Part shown: in pieces, positions 1-11,302 of the stretch
Layout: the number at the start of each line of letters is the position of its first letter
Numbering within the stretch: the first letter of the stretch is position 1
DNA from: Charina bottae
Taxonomy: Eukaryota; Chordata; Lepidosauria; Squamata; Charinaidae
Direction of reading: 5' to 3'
Length of the DNA stretch: 64,000 bases
Assembly: GCA_023362775.1 (NCBI GenBank)
Contig: JALMGJ010000005.1
Span: 86,315,421 to 86,379,420, forward strand
Program-made: the position numbers and the translations under genes
Notes under the pieces: model-generated
Seen by the model: the letters and a program-made list of their open reading frames with translations, nothing else
Databases searched by the model: none
Told to the model about the DNA's origin: nothing

Positions 1-840
1 GTGGTTAAGGCAACAGGCTAGAAAGCAGGAGTTCTAGTCCCACCTTAGGCATGAAAGCCGGCTGAGTGACCTTGGGCCAGTCCCTGTCTCTCAGCCCTAG
101 GAAGGAGCCAGTGGCAAACCAGGAGACTGAGAGTTCTAGTCCCGCCTTAGGCGTGAAAACTGGCTGGGTGACCTTGGGCCAGTCACTTTCTTTCAGCCCT
201 AGGAAGGAGCCAATGGCAAACCAGGAGACTGAGAGTTCTAGTCCCGCCTGAGGCATGAAAGCCGGCTGGGTGACCTTGGGCCAGTCCCTGTCTCTCAGCC
301 CTAGGAAGGAGCTAATGGCAAACCAGGAGACTGAAAGTTCTAGTCCTGCCTTAGGCATGAAAGCCAGCTGGGTGACCTTGGGCCAGTCACTCTCTCTCAG
401 CCCTAGGAAGGAGCCAATGGCAAACCAGGAGACTGAGAGCTTTAGTCCCGCCTTAAGCATGAAAGCCGGCTGGGTGACCTTGGGCCAATCCTTCTCTCTC
501 AGCCCTAGGAAGGAGCCAATGGCAAACCAGGAGACTGAGAGTTCTAGTCCCGCCTTAGGCATGAAAGCCGGTTGGGTGACCTTGGGCCAATCCTTCTCTC
601 TCAGCCCTAGGAAGGAGCCAATGGCAAACCAGGAGACTGAGAGTTCTAGTCCCGCCTTAGGCATGAAAGCCGGCTGGGTGACCTTGGGCCAGTCACTCTC
701 TCTCAGCCCAACTCACCTCACAGGGTTGTTATTGTGGGGAAAATAGGAGGAGGAAGGAGTATTAGGTATGTCCGCCGCCTTGAGTTATTTATAAAAATAA
801 TAAAGGCGGGATAGAAAATAAAATAAATAAAATAAACAAA
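1..840 (+). repeat. tRNA-derived SINE with internally amplified body (cut by window start)
   Basis: Starts inside a tRNA-like head (GTGGTTAAGGCAACAGGCTAG) and ends in an L2/MIR-like tail (CCGCCTTGAGTTATTTATAA) followed by an AAATA-rich run to about 840. The body between head and tail is repeated about 6.7 times (separate entry). The tail after the last unit (CAACTCACCTCACAGGGTTG) differs from the tail of the simple copy at 8943-9182, so this element looks like a chimera of two SINE types. No protein is encoded; long open frames here only reflect a repeat period divisible by three. Confidence 0.8.
31..712 (+). repeat. Tandem array, 102-bp period, inside the SINE
   Basis: The block beginning GTTCTAGTCCC recurs at 31, 133, 235, 337, 439, 541 and 643: exactly 102 bp each time. 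Each unit carries the SINE sequence from the head end (GGAGACTGAGAGTTCTAG) to the body (GGCAAACCA), then joins back to the head. The joint is at AAACCA, which occurs in both the head and the body of the SINE, so unequal exchange or template slippage at a 6-bp match could have created it. Units differ by a few substitutions. Confidence 0.9.
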
Positions 841-1914
841 CCTTCTTCCGTTTCTGGAAAACCACAGCATAGCAAACCTTTGTTTTTAACCTAAATTTAA
901 AAGGCTAGGAGATGGTCTTTCCCAGGCAAATCCTCTCTGTATTTTTATTTTTTTTCTGCAGCATGTCATTTTATTCCAGTGTTTATTTGATTGTTGCTTA
1001 CCTTAATCCAGAGAATAAAAGGACTTGGTCTTTCTTTTTCTACCCCCCACCCCTAACCATTCTTGTAGTGTGGAAATGAGAAAGAGATCTTGGTTTGAAG
1101 TTGGCTGGCAAATGGAGAAAGTCTCCAGATGTTTTGTATTATATCCTACTGTATTTATTGTATTATTTGTTAGATTTATAACCTGCCTTTCCTTCAGGCA
1201 CTCAAAGCAGCATAGAAAACACATCTCCTATTTTCCCACAACTGGGTGGGGTAAGTTGGACTGAGAGTGAGTGACCAAGTCAGGTTACCCAGTGAGTTAC
1301 CACAGCTGAGGATGCATAGATTATAGTTCATTCAACATACTAACCCATGGTTGACTAAAGCAAAGTTTATTGAATTAACCCAGTTGCGTGAGTTCCCAAA
1401 ACCTTTAGCTAAGCTTACTTGGTTGAGTTAACATTACACATTGAATTACAAGCTGAGTTACATCTGGGCTGTAAAACTCCGAATGACAGCCAGATGGCAA
1501 TAAAGAGACCCAGACAATGTGGTTGCTATTCTCCACTGTTGAACTGGATTCTTACAGCCCAGATCTGGTAGCCATCCATTAGGTCACCTGTCACATATTT
1601 GCCAACCATGTTGTATGAACCCGGTGAGAGGGAGATAAACAAGATGTAAACCAAGCATTCCTGTTGCCATTTCAAAAGTTTATCTGCAAATGGAATTAAG
1701 TGGCAGGAGCCTGCTAACAAGAGAATTTGGAAATCATGTACTCTCTGAGTGAAGAACATTCCCTAAGGATAAACTTGTTATTCCTACACAGTGGCTTATA
1801 CGCTATTCTCTTCCATGGCTTATGGCATGGCTGGTTCCTGCAAATCAGAGTTGCTAAGATCCCACATTGTTTTAAGTCATCATGGGATTCCTTTGTTTGA
1901 TGTTGGGATGGGAT
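841..1914. other. Non-coding sequence 5' of the first visible exon
   Basis: No gene found. About 1139-1215 resembles a minus-strand LINE/SINE 3' end (GATTTATAACCTGCCTTTCC). About 1480-1600 (CAGCCAGATGGCAATAAAG) faintly resembles 25900-26010 and may be an old unnamed repeat. The rest is unrecognised unique-looking sequence. Confidence 0.5.
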
Positions 1915-2770
1915 GATTCAACTGATAAAAGAATGTTGGCCATCCCCAGTAATTGGGTGGATGAGGGAAAACAAGCTGAAATTAAATCTAGGGAAGACGG
2001 AGATGCTGTTGAGAAACAAAAAAATAGATTCAAGGATTGAAGTTCTATCTGTTTGGGTTGGACACCCCAAAGGAGCAGTGCTATTTCACCCTCAGATGTC
2101 ACCAGATTTGCAAGTGGAAGCTGTGCAAGTTGTGCCTGGTGCACTAGTTGTGACCCTTCTTGAGTTGGTTAGATCTGGTGATGGTTCTCCATGCTTTGCT
2201 TGGCTCCACTCTTGACTATTAAAATGTGCCCTATCTGAGCCTATCCTTGAAAGTAGTTGTAGTTGTGTAGTCCGGTGCCAGTATCAGAACTGTGTACAAC
2301 ATTGCTGTACAAAAAAAGCTGCAGTGGCTGTCCTTACCAACTTTAAAGAGTTGGTTTTGGTCACGGAAGTCCTATGCAGTCTAGGGTCTAACTTAGGGAT
2401 TGCCTCACTTCAGTATAAACCCTGAGATGGTTTGAAGATCCCTACCTGGTCAAAGCTGTTTCTATCTGGCATGTGGGAGAGGACCTTCTTCTTAGTGGCT
2501 CCCAATCTATGTGGAACAGCCCTCCTCCAAAGTTGCATTTGATGCTAGGTCTCTCAGCATTTAGAAAATCAGTAAAGATGCATCTCTTTTGCTGGGTTTC
2601 TAATTCTTACATAGATTTGTTGTATTATTAATCTTAATCTGTATTTTTAATCTGTTATATCCTGTTTTCCTTTTTAAAATGTGTTAGCCGTCTTGAGGGC
2701 TTACCAGGTCAGAAAGTAAAAAAATATATATAATAAAATAATTAATAAATGTGAATATGAATAATAAAAG
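1915..2770 (+). repeat. Old L2/CR1-type LINE 3' remnant
   Basis: Around 1950-2010 one frame reads WMRENKLKLNLGKTEMLL, which matches the conserved end of the reverse-transcriptase region in L2/CR1-group ORF2. Further on come the C-terminal hallmark (VPSLWNS-like, decayed, about 2490-2600) and a 3' end CCGTCTTGAGGGCTTACC followed by an AT-rich tail to 2770. Frames are heavily broken, so this is an ancient insertion. Confidence 0.7.
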
Positions 2771-3254
2771 CAATGAAATAATAAATAATAAAATAAATAA
2801 AATAAAATAAACATAGTTTATGACTCCAGAGATGCCCTCCAGGGGTAAAGCTGATTCTTGGATTATAATTAGATAGTGAACTAGTGATAGATTTTAAGAG
2901 GATTAAATCCCCATTCAGAATGTCACTGAATATCCTGCACATTTATACTCCTAAATATATCTTCAAGCCCCAAACATTAAGATGCTTTATGTTGTCATGC
3001 ATTGCAGCTGAATGGTGGACTTTGTACTTTGTTTGGGAATTCTGATTAGCTTGTTGGCAAAAGAGCTAATTAAAGAGCTGATTAGGAGGGTTGGTGTTTT
3101 TGTTGTTGTTGTTGTTGTTTGTTTTAAGAGAAGCCTTGGTGCACCAAAAGAACTGGGTTTAATTCTTGCACAACCTGAGAGAAAAATCTAGCAGCTTAAA
3201 TTCATGATGGCTAAAGCAGACATAATACAGCAGCCACTCAGCACTTTCCTCTAT
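2771..3254. other. Intergenic/intronic sequence with a short GTT repeat
   Basis: Nothing coding seen. A short (GTT)n lies at about 3098-3122, and the region before 2815 is AT-rich, continuing the preceding LINE tail. Confidence 0.5.
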
Positions 3255-3350
3255 TTTTATATTTATTTATTTATTCGACTTTTTCACCGCCCAACTCCCT
3301 CAAGGGACTCTGGGCGGCTTACAATTCGACAAAACATTAAACATTAAAAT
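3255..3350 (-). repeat. L2-type 3' end fragment
   Basis: Reads as the reverse complement of the recurrent L2-like terminus: CACCGCCCAACTCCCTCAAG then GGGACTCTGGGCGGCTTACA, preceded by a TTTA-rich run (the tail on the minus strand). The same motif ends the copies at 5298-5781, 22437-22735 and 34622-35128. Confidence 0.65.
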
Positions 3351-3855
3351 AGAAAGTTTAAATCAGTTTAAGTTTATATCAAACACACGTTGGCCTCTTT
3401 TTCCACACTGTTAATGGTTCCTGGAATAGATGCAGATGATGAACAAGTTGAACATCACTTAACTGAACAATACCACAACCATTCATTCCATCTAATCTGG
3501 ATTGAGTCTTAGTTTGGATTCAGAACATCCAATGCCTCACTTGTATTAGATGAAAGGGAAAGGTAGATCTGGGTGTGATTTATTTATTGGTAATACCTGG
3601 TTCTTCTTATCTTCTTTATCTGGCCTGACATTTCGTATCGGTACTGAGAGGCATGGGGGACAATATAAAGCCCTAGGAACCCATATCACTGTCATGGGGC
3701 AGTTGAATCCTTTCCTAGCACTTTCTTCTGGAATTGGCTGAGTAGAAATAGATCCTCCTTCAGGTAGTGTAACCAGAAAGATAACTAGATCAATTGCCTC
3801 AAAAGCTACAGAAAAGTCCATGAGGCTGTATTTCTTCTGTCTCTTTCCTTTCCCA

Positions 3856-4084
3856 GAATACATCATTCCAGAGAAGCTAAGTCAATATCTGATTCAAAAG
3901 AGGATGTGAAATCAGAGTGAAATGAATCTAGAAAATCAGTGTCACTGATTGGTGGGACTCCTTGTCCAGGAAATGAAAGTCAGCTACCAGCCTGCACTTC
4001 CTCCTCCTCCACACATCATTTTGGGGCAGTGTCTTCCAGAGCAGCCTGACCACAGCCACTTTGAAAGAGAATTTAGACTATATT
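3856..4084 (+). repeat. Left arm of a 229-bp inverted duplication
   Basis: From AGAATACATCATTCCAGAG to GAATTTAGACTATATT this segment is the reverse complement of 5109-5838, once a LINE insertion at 5298-5781 is removed. I count about 8 differences over about 229 bp, several in a CTCC-rich patch. Similarity stops sharply at both ends. The arm itself is not a repeat family I recognise. Confidence 0.9.
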
Positions 4085-4632
4085 GGACTAAGCTGAGCAT
4101 CTCTTCCCTATCCAGTGAGGTCAGAAGGACCAACAATGTGGCTAAACAGGCATTTTGCCCACAGCCATTAAGGGTGAAGACTAAATTGTCATGGATATGA
4201 ATGGTAGGAAGGTGGGGAAGGGAAGCAGTTGAAGATGAAGTGGCTGATATTCCCGTGCTGCAGCATTTTGTTGCAAGCTCCACATGTATAGTGTTAGGTT
4301 ATTTGTCCATTGTCTCCCCCCCCCCCCGTATTTTCATGTTCAGTGGAGACAAAGGGGGCATTCTGATTAACTCCCATTTAATTATTTCCCCATCTTTCTC
4401 ATTAAAGATGGAATCCAATTAAAAAATTTTCATGAAATGAAGGTTTTTAAAATATGTCTGTGTCTTCTGTGATTTGCTGAAAAATATCGCAAAATCTGCT
4501 TCTGAATGATCCTCTGCAGAGCTGATAGCTCCATTCTGGATCTCATGTCCATAAGAAGAAGATCTGTGAGATGCTGTGGAATATCTGCAATATGAGCTTA
4601 TTTTGCTGTCCATATTGGGTGAATCAGCTCTT
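4085..4632. other. Spacer of the inverted duplication, unique-looking
   Basis: No coding signal. Contains a C-run at 4317-4327. Open frames of 64-99 codons on both strands lack any recognisable domain and are treated as chance. Confidence 0.5.
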
Positions 4633-5106
4633 GTCTTATTTATTTATTGTGGTATTTATACCCCGCCTATCCCCTCCCTAATGGAGGACTCTAGGCGGCT
4701 TACAAGCATATAGATATCAATTTATACAATCACCATTTTAACCGCGCGTGAGGGGAGGGGGTGAGGGAACCAACTCTTCCAGGCTCTGGACTACAATTCC
4801 CAGGATGCCTTGAGCCGGCTGCTGACGTCCTGTAGCTGTTGCATCCGGGTCCGTCGCCGCCACCGCTGCCATTTGATCTTCCTCCGATCTTCTCCTCCGG
4901 TGGCACTGACTTCCCGACAGGATGCCAGCAAATTAGCCCACTTAAGGTGGTACCCATTTATCTACTTGCAAAGCTTTCAAACTGTTGGGTTGACAGGAGC
5001 TGGGACTAGCAACAAGAGCTCACCTCGTTGCGCGGGGTTCGAACTGCCAACCTTCTGATCGGCAGCCTACAGCTCAGCAGTTTAACCTGTTGAGCCACCG
5101 TGTCCC
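4633..5106 (-). repeat. tRNA-headed SINE with long body and L2-like tail
   Basis: On the minus strand the head starts GGGACACGGTGGCTCAACAG and contains the B-box-like GGTTCGAAC (reverse complement at about 5037-5045). The body runs through GGTACCACCTTAAGTGGG to a 3' end CGCCTAGAGTCCTCC...GGCGGGGTATAAATA at 4634-4705. At about 470 bp it is longer than the Bov-B-tailed Sauria copies in this window. The GC-rich middle (4740-4920) is peculiar to it. Its head abuts the right arm of the inverted duplication. No target duplication was seen. Confidence 0.75.
4790..4809 (+). promoter_or_regulatory. ZNF143/STAF-like motif inside the SINE
   Basis: ACTACAATTCCCAGGATGCC closely fits the known ZNF143 (STAF, SBS2) binding consensus ACTACAATTCCCAGMATGC, with one difference (G for A/C at the variable position). 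It is carried by the SINE at 4633-5106. Whether it is bound is unknown. Confidence 0.5.
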
Positions 5107-5108
5107 TC

Positions 5109-5742
5109 AAAATATAGTCTAAATTCTCTTTCAAAGTGGCTGTGGTCAGGCTGCTCTGGAAGACACTGCCCCAAAATGATGTGTGGGGGAGGGGGAAGTG
5201 TAGGCTGGTAGCCGACTTTCATTTCCTGGACAAGGAGTCCCACCAATCAGTGACACTGATTTTCTAGATTCATTTCACTCTGATTTCTGATTGATTTTCT
5301 GATTGACCAGGGTACCTGAGGGACCGTCTCGTCCCGATAACGTCGACCCGCCCCACCCGTACATGCAGGGAGGGCATGCTTCGGACCCCCTCAACAAGAC
5401 AATTCCATCTAGCGGGGTCCAGGAGGCGTGCCTTCTCTGCGATAGCGCCCGCCTTGTGGAATATTCTGCCCCCGGAGGTGAGACTGGCCCCCTCCCTCCT
5501 GGCCTTTCGGAAGGCCCTTAAGACCTGGCTCTGCCACCTGGCCTGGGACGACGGAGGTGGTAGTGCCTCCTGGGGTTGGCTGGCCCCATAGCTCCACTAT
5601 CTATTCTGCAGGTCCAAGCCCATCCTGGATTTTATTTTATTATGTTTTGTTTGTGTTTTTAGATATTTTGTATAGTTTTAAATTTTTATTTATTGTAACC
5701 CGCCCAGAGTCCCTTGCATGGGAGATGGGCGGGGAATAAATT

Positions 5743-5783
<41 letters not shown>

Positions 5784-5838
5784 TTCACATCCTCTTTTGA
5801 ATCAGATATGGACTTGGCTTCTCTGGAATGATGTATTC
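5109..5838 (-). repeat. Right arm of the 229-bp inverted duplication, split by a LINE
   Basis: 5109-5295 and 5782-5838 together are the reverse complement of 3856-4084. The break falls where the L2 fragment 5298-5781 is inserted, with GATTTC/AATTTC on either side as a possible short target duplication. The left arm lacks the LINE, so the LINE arrived after the duplication or the left arm was copied from the empty site. Confidence 0.88.
5298..5781 (+). repeat. L2-type LINE 3' end with (AAT)n tail
   Basis: The frame from 5376 to 5591 reads through RRRAFSAIAPALWNILPPEV and LLAFRKALKTWLCH, the typical C-terminus of L2/CR1-group ORF2. The 3' end follows (CCGCCCAGAGTCCCTTGCAT, about 5700) with an (AAT)n run at 5741-5783. 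5'-truncated. It is the same family as 34622-35128 and is well preserved, so fairly young. Confidence 0.85.
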
Positions 5839-7560
5839 CGCGTCTTCAAAGATAGCTGATTTTTCCCCGTGGCAAATTTGATTTTGGAAACTGGTATGAG
5901 ATCAGTTGAACAGATACGCACATTGGTAGTAATTTTGCCCATTTAATTACATTCTCCATCTAATCAGTCTGCCTGAACATTTTATTATTTTTTTTCAAAT
6001 GCTTAAGAACAGAAATGTAGATTTGTATTCTCTCAGTTTAGAATGGCTGCTTATGGCCAAGAGAGCAGAAATCACTTTGGAGGAAACCCCAGCCCTGATT
6101 TGGAAAGTGTTAAATATTTTATATCTTACATTAAGTGTCAGGGGCATAATATATAAATGTAATCAACATTTACACATCTATGCTGATTGGAGCTGTATAA
6201 TGAGGAAGTTCATATTCTTTCATTTTTTGAAATGGCATTACTTACAGCTTCCCTTTCTTTTTTAATTTAACGCCGAGTCTCATGGCTGTTTTTTTCACTT
6301 CCAAGGAAATCAACATCCATTTCCCAATTTTGCACATCAGGCCGGGGTGTCGTTTGGAGTTGCCATACAGCCTCCCCCCCCCAAAGAAATTGCCACCTAC
6401 AGTACTTCTTAAGGATGAAAGAGAAGGAAGAAATAATTCTGCTTCAGATGGCGGCCCAATTACAAGATGTGGATAAACTGAAGGCCAGCTTCCTGATTAG
6501 TTCAAGGACTTAAATACGGCCAATGGTTATGAAGAACGTTGCTTCCTAAAGGGTTTTGTCTTGGCTGAAGGAGTTGCTAGGTCCCTGGGAAGGTTGGAAT
6601 TTCTCTGCCTGCTCAGCACACTGTTTTTGTAAGCTAATGAGGGCAACGCGTGAGCCATGGGCAATGATGCTGTGCTATTAGCTGTGACAGAGAGCTTGAT
6701 CATAATTATCTTAACGAGGATAGGGTTAATTACAGTGGAAACGTAAAGTTCTTTCTGCTGGAATCAGGCAGAGCTGAATGCGTTGTGATGTTTTGTCATT
6801 TTGATGTGACTTTGGAAATAGCACGGGAAATCTCTTGGCAACATTTGCTCCCCTGCGGGGGTGGAGGGGAGGCCTGCAAGGAGGTAAGCGGGATGGTACC
6901 TGTGGGTGAGATAATGGGCAGCTTTCGTGTCTTTAGAGCAGGGAGAGATCAACCTGAAAGGCACTTGAGTGATGCTGATTAGCCTGCTAAGCCAACGAGG
7001 GAGGACTCCCACCTGGCACTGCCCCTTAAGCCTGGGTGGCATTCATGGCATTGAGCTGGTGCCTCACTGCGTTTAATTCACTCTAAACCAAGACAGCTTA
7101 TAGCCTTTCCTTGCTGCTCACTGAGTTTTTTTTTGGGTGTTAATAAGGGAAATATTCCATGCGCAGGAACAGCTGATTTCTAATATCCAGTCAAGGAGTG
7201 ATGCTAATCCCGTCTCCTTGAAAAGCGTTTCTCAGCCAAAGCATTTACACTGCTTTCTAGACACAGCCAGTTTCACAGCCTCTGGGGTGAACACTTGTCA
7301 CTGGGCTGATCTCTGTTCAGGAGGTGGGAAGCTGAGGCAGAGGTAAAAGTGGATGAAACACCAGGGTTCAAAGGATCAGACGCCAGCTAGGTCTGAAGAA
7401 GGATTTTGGAAACAGTTTCCCCTGCTGTTGTTTAAAACCTATTACTAGTTGCCCCCCCCCCTCTCTCTTCTTTTCCGTGTTGTTGTATGCCATCTGTCCA
7501 GCCATTTTGTAGGGTTTTTACTCTTCTGGCCAGTTGCTGATCATTTGCAGGTTCTCTTAA
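5839..7560. other. Non-coding sequence, no repeat recognised
   Basis: No exon or repeat family recognised. Open frames up to 92 codons on the minus strand (6764-7042) have no domain. C-runs at about 6372 and 7452 and otherwise complex sequence. Confidence 0.5.
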
Positions 7561-7893
7561 AAGGTAAAGGTTCCCCCCGCACATTTGTGCAGTCGTGTCC
7601 GACTCTAGGGGCCGGTGCTCATCTCCGTTTGTTAGACAAAGAGCCAGTGTTGTCCGAAGACGCTTCTGCGGTCATGTGGCCAGCATGACATGCGCAGAAC
7701 GCTGTTACCTACCCACCGAAGTGGTACCTATTCATCTACTTGCATTTGCATGCTTTCGAATTGCTAGGTTGGCAAGAGCTGGGGCGAGTGCGGGAGCTCA
7801 CTCCGCACGCAGGGCTAGGGATTCGAACCACCAAACTTGCGATCTTCCGATTGACAAGCCTGGCGTCTTACCCGCTGAGACACCACGCCCCCT
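7561..7893 (-). repeat. Sauria-type SINE (Bov-B-tailed)
   Basis: On the minus strand: tRNA-like head GGGGGCGTGGTGTCTCAGCG with B-box GGTTCGAAT, conserved middle GGTACCACTTCGGTGGGTAG, and Bov-B-like tail AGAGTCGGACACGACTGCAC. It is flanked by a perfect 11-bp target duplication GGTTCTCTTAA at 7550-7560 and 7894-7904. Confidence 0.92.
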
Positions 7894-8046
7894 GGTTCTC
7901 TTAAGGGTATTATATTTGCCTATTTGTCTAAGAGGTTTCAATAATGATGTCTATTTTGAAGCTGAACCCAAGAAAGGTCTTTTTGTATCCCATAAGGCTC
8001 TGTAGTACTGAGAGGGTGGTAGCCTTTTCTGAACTTCATTTGGGAA

Positions 8047-8086
8047 ATGTGGAAATAATAATTATAACAACAACAACAACAACAAC

Positions 8087-8126
<40 letters not shown>

Positions 8127-8127
8127 T
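8047..8127. repeat. Compound microsatellite (AAC)n-(ATT)n
   Basis: About 25 bp of AAC followed by about 45 bp of ATT. The neighbouring 60-codon frame is Ile/Thr homopolymer and not a gene. Confidence 0.9.
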
Positions 8128-8942
8128 AGTAATAATCTGAATATTGAATATAACCTACCACTGACATTTTATAGAGAAAGGCCAGGCATTGCTATATACT
8201 GTAGGCTTATTATAAACTAAAAGTAACCATTGGGACTGAATGTTCTTCTTCTAGACTTACAAAAAAGTTCAGAATACTTTAGAGCATGTACTGTAGCTAG
8301 AGCCAGCCCTGCCACTGGGTGCTGAGGTGGCCATCTCAGACACTTTATGAGTCATGAAAGAGCATCATATGTTTTTCAATGTATTGCTCTTGTTACGTCC
8401 TTACTTCAAGAAGGCCTTCTAAGACCGTCTGCCTTGAGGGGAAAGATAACTTGGCTGGCTTTGGACACTATATACCTTGGTGGGAAATGCCTCTTCTCAG
8501 ACAATAAATGAAGGGGAACAGCAGTGTGGACATCACTGGATCCTCACCATAGTTCAGGAATGGAAATTTTCTCTTCTGCGACTTTCAGCATGCAAATTCT
8601 TCAAGGTGGCTAAGATCGTGAAAGAAGATTCTTCTTGTCTGTAGGGAGTTTAAGTAGTGTTTGATTTTATGATATGGAAAAAGGAATCCTGGAGAAGAAC
8701 TAGATGGGTAAGGAAAAGGTGAGCAAAGTTTAGTTCCTATGGACCTTTCAGATTGACAGGCGGTGTACTATGAACTGAGTCCAAATTTCACCTCTCAGGA
8801 ATTCACTAGATAACCTTGGACAAACTATAAATTTTGATATTTAGTCTATCCTTTGAAATACAAGCAGTGGGAAAGAGGGATATTGGTTCACCTTTCTTTC
8901 TTTTTTTTTTTTTGAGGATATTATAAGGATTGTTATTATAAG
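8128..8942. other. Unassigned non-coding sequence
   Basis: No gene or recognised repeat. A T-run lies at about 8899-8913. Confidence 0.5.
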
Positions 8943-9182
8943 AGTCAGTTTGGTATAGTGATTGTGGCATCAGGCTAAAAACCAGTTGGCCGTGAGTTTC
9001 AGTCCCACCTGAGGCATGAAGCTAGCTGGGTGACCTTGGGCCAGTCACTCTCTCTCAGCCCTAGGAAGGAGGCAATGGCAAACCACTTCCTAAATCATGC
9101 CAAAAAAACTGCAGGGACCTGTCCAGGCAGTCACCAGGAGTCAAGGCTGACTCGAAGGCACCAAAAATAATAAAATAAAATA
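8943..9182 (+). repeat. tRNA-derived SINE, simple (non-array) form
   Basis: Head CAGTTTGGTATAGTGATTG, body GGTGACCTTGGGCCAGTCAC and CCTAGGAAGGAGGCAATGGC, then AAACCACTTCC and the tail CAGTCACCAGGAGTCAAGGC. It ends in an A-rich AAATAA run. This is the normal continuation of the segment that is tandemly amplified at 1-840 and 29566-30240, so it gives the reference structure for those arrays. Confidence 0.85.
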
Positions 9183-9644
9183 AATACACTTGGGAAAACA
9201 AATGAATTTATGCAAAAGCACATATAGGAATCAGTTAATAGAGATATTACATTTAATGCAACTTGCTATATTTGCTTCTGAGAGGGAAATTCATTTCACT
9301 GAGAGGTGTGTACTTTTATCACCTTAAAAAAGGGTCTTTTTAAAAGTAATCCTTGTGATCCATTCACATACATTAGGGTGTGCAATCTTGGATATGGCCA
9401 CCAGAATCTTCAAACAGTACTTTGCAATGGGACAGTAAGAAAGGTTGCCAATCAGGTTAATTGTACTCAATTAATTAAATATAATGTTAAATTATAACTC
9501 AAATTTAATTGAAATTTTAATTTAATTATAATCCTGGTGATACATTTTTAATTGTACTGCTCCCTTGATTTGCAACTCAAAGGTGTTGGAATTTCATGTG
9601 TTTTCATGAAATAGATATTGTCTCTGTGTGTATACCAATGTGTA

Positions 9645-9645
<1 letters not shown>

Positions 9646-9684
<39 letters not shown>

Positions 9685-9752
9685 TTAATATTTTATTTTA
9701 TTTTATTTTATTTTATTTTATTTTATTTTATTATTTTTATCCCGCCTTTATT
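9646..9752. repeat. (ATT)n-(TTTTA)n microsatellite with L2/SINE tail stub
   Basis: ATT repeats at about 9646-9684 and TTTTA repeats at about 9690-9731 are followed by TTTATCCCGCCTTTATTATTG, the reverse complement of the GGCGGGAT terminus seen in other SINEs here. Confidence 0.75.
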
Positions 9753-11302
9753 ATTGTGTGCATGTATGTGTTTTTATGCTTTTGGAAGTGCTAATTCAGT
9801 TGTGTCCTTAATAATTAGCTTTAGCAGGTGTTTGGTTTTCTCTTGCAGACAGTGCAATTCATCTTCCTTAGAGAGATACATTTCATTGAAAGTTTCATTG
9901 TACCTTCTCTCCTGTGACTAATAGCCTCCTTGGCTTCTCATACTTCTCCTAGACCATAGAAGACAACTTCATGGGGAAACTTCTCTTTGGGTTTCTTTTC
10001 ACTGTTGCACCACTCCTGCTCATAAGCCCTTCTATTGTTCAACCTCTTTAGTCCAGATCTTCATTTACTTCCATTTCACTTTACTGCCCATTGGTGGCTT
10101 GGTCTGTCAAAATGGCACATGAGGTTTCAGATGGGAGGTGTCACTGTAGTTGAGGGCCCCTCTTGTATACCCCTAATAGAGAATGTCTTCTATAGCCCTT
10201 GATGAAGGATGCCGAAGAGAGGAAATAATGTCATTGGACAGTGAATAAATAGTGTGCTCCTCCATCTTCATCACGTTCTCTAAAACAGTGAGACAGAGAT
10301 AAAGTGGTGATCCTTCCTCAGGGTAGGCATATGAGCTCAGCTGTCAAGTCAAGCCTTCTCAGCAGATCTAGGTGTTGGGTAGGTGAACAAGGTGCAAATG
10401 TGTGTTGATGTGCATGCTTCATATAACATGCTGATTCTTATTTGATTGATGTGGAGCTTCTGCCACACAGCCTGTATGAACTTGCAAAGCTATGAATTGC
10501 ACTGCCACAATTCTACCAGGACTGCTTTGTTTATTTACAAGTCTTGCTTGTTTACAACCCTGAGAGTTGTGTTGCTATCGTTGAAAATATTTTGCCTGCT
10601 TCTTTAAGTGTGGGTTGTGTGTGTGTGTGTCTGTGTGTGTGCGTGCGTAATTATTTGTTATGCTGGTGTCCCGTGGTGTGAAATAATTCTGCATTTCTCT
10701 CCAACACTGACTCTTTTGTGCTTTAAAAAGCAAACAGAAAAGGCTGGAGCTGGGGGGTGGCGGGGGGTTAGGAGAATGAAAACCCCCAAAGCAGAAGGAA
10801 AATCTTCCTGTTTTCCCTACCATTTTATATATAGAATAGCTGCTGAGAACAATTCCTGAAGTTGAATTTATTATTGTTAGTGGGTATGATATTTCATGGC
10901 AGAAATGATGGATGACAACTTAAATTTGTGTCCAGGGAATGAAGGTGAACTGTGACAGAGTTATTTGTCTTGGGAATGAAGGTTGGGGTCAGGCGGGGCT
11001 GGGGTGCCTGAAGGCACAAGACATTGACAAATTCATCCTGCAGGGCTCATATCTGAACCTTTTTGTTTTGGATCTTGGCTATTCACTAAGCGACCTCCAT
11101 CTTTCATTCTGCCAGCAAGTGAAAGATGTGCTGCTGCACTGGCACGCCCCTTCCCACTAATTCTTGTCATTCAGTGCTCCTGACAGGACGAAGCCCAAAC
11201 TCTTCCCACTCCTTTCAAAGGGAAGGTTAAAATATTTATTTCAGCTCATCATGGCCTCTTTGATTTACTGGAGTATCGTTTTTCCTGTCGCCTTTGTTGC
11301 AG
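9753..11302. other. Intronic sequence upstream of the first exon
   Basis: No earlier LRMDA exon could be recognised here. A (TG)n run lies at about 10613-10645. The acceptor for the next exon is at the end of this stretch, with a pyrimidine-rich run TTTTTCCTGTCGCCTTTG and TTGCAG ending at 11302. Confidence 0.55.

Noticed and set aside
5..746. Open frames of 163 and 219 codons with 34-residue repeats
   Set aside because: They arise because the SINE array has a 102-bp period, divisible by three. The residues translate SINE sequence on both strands.
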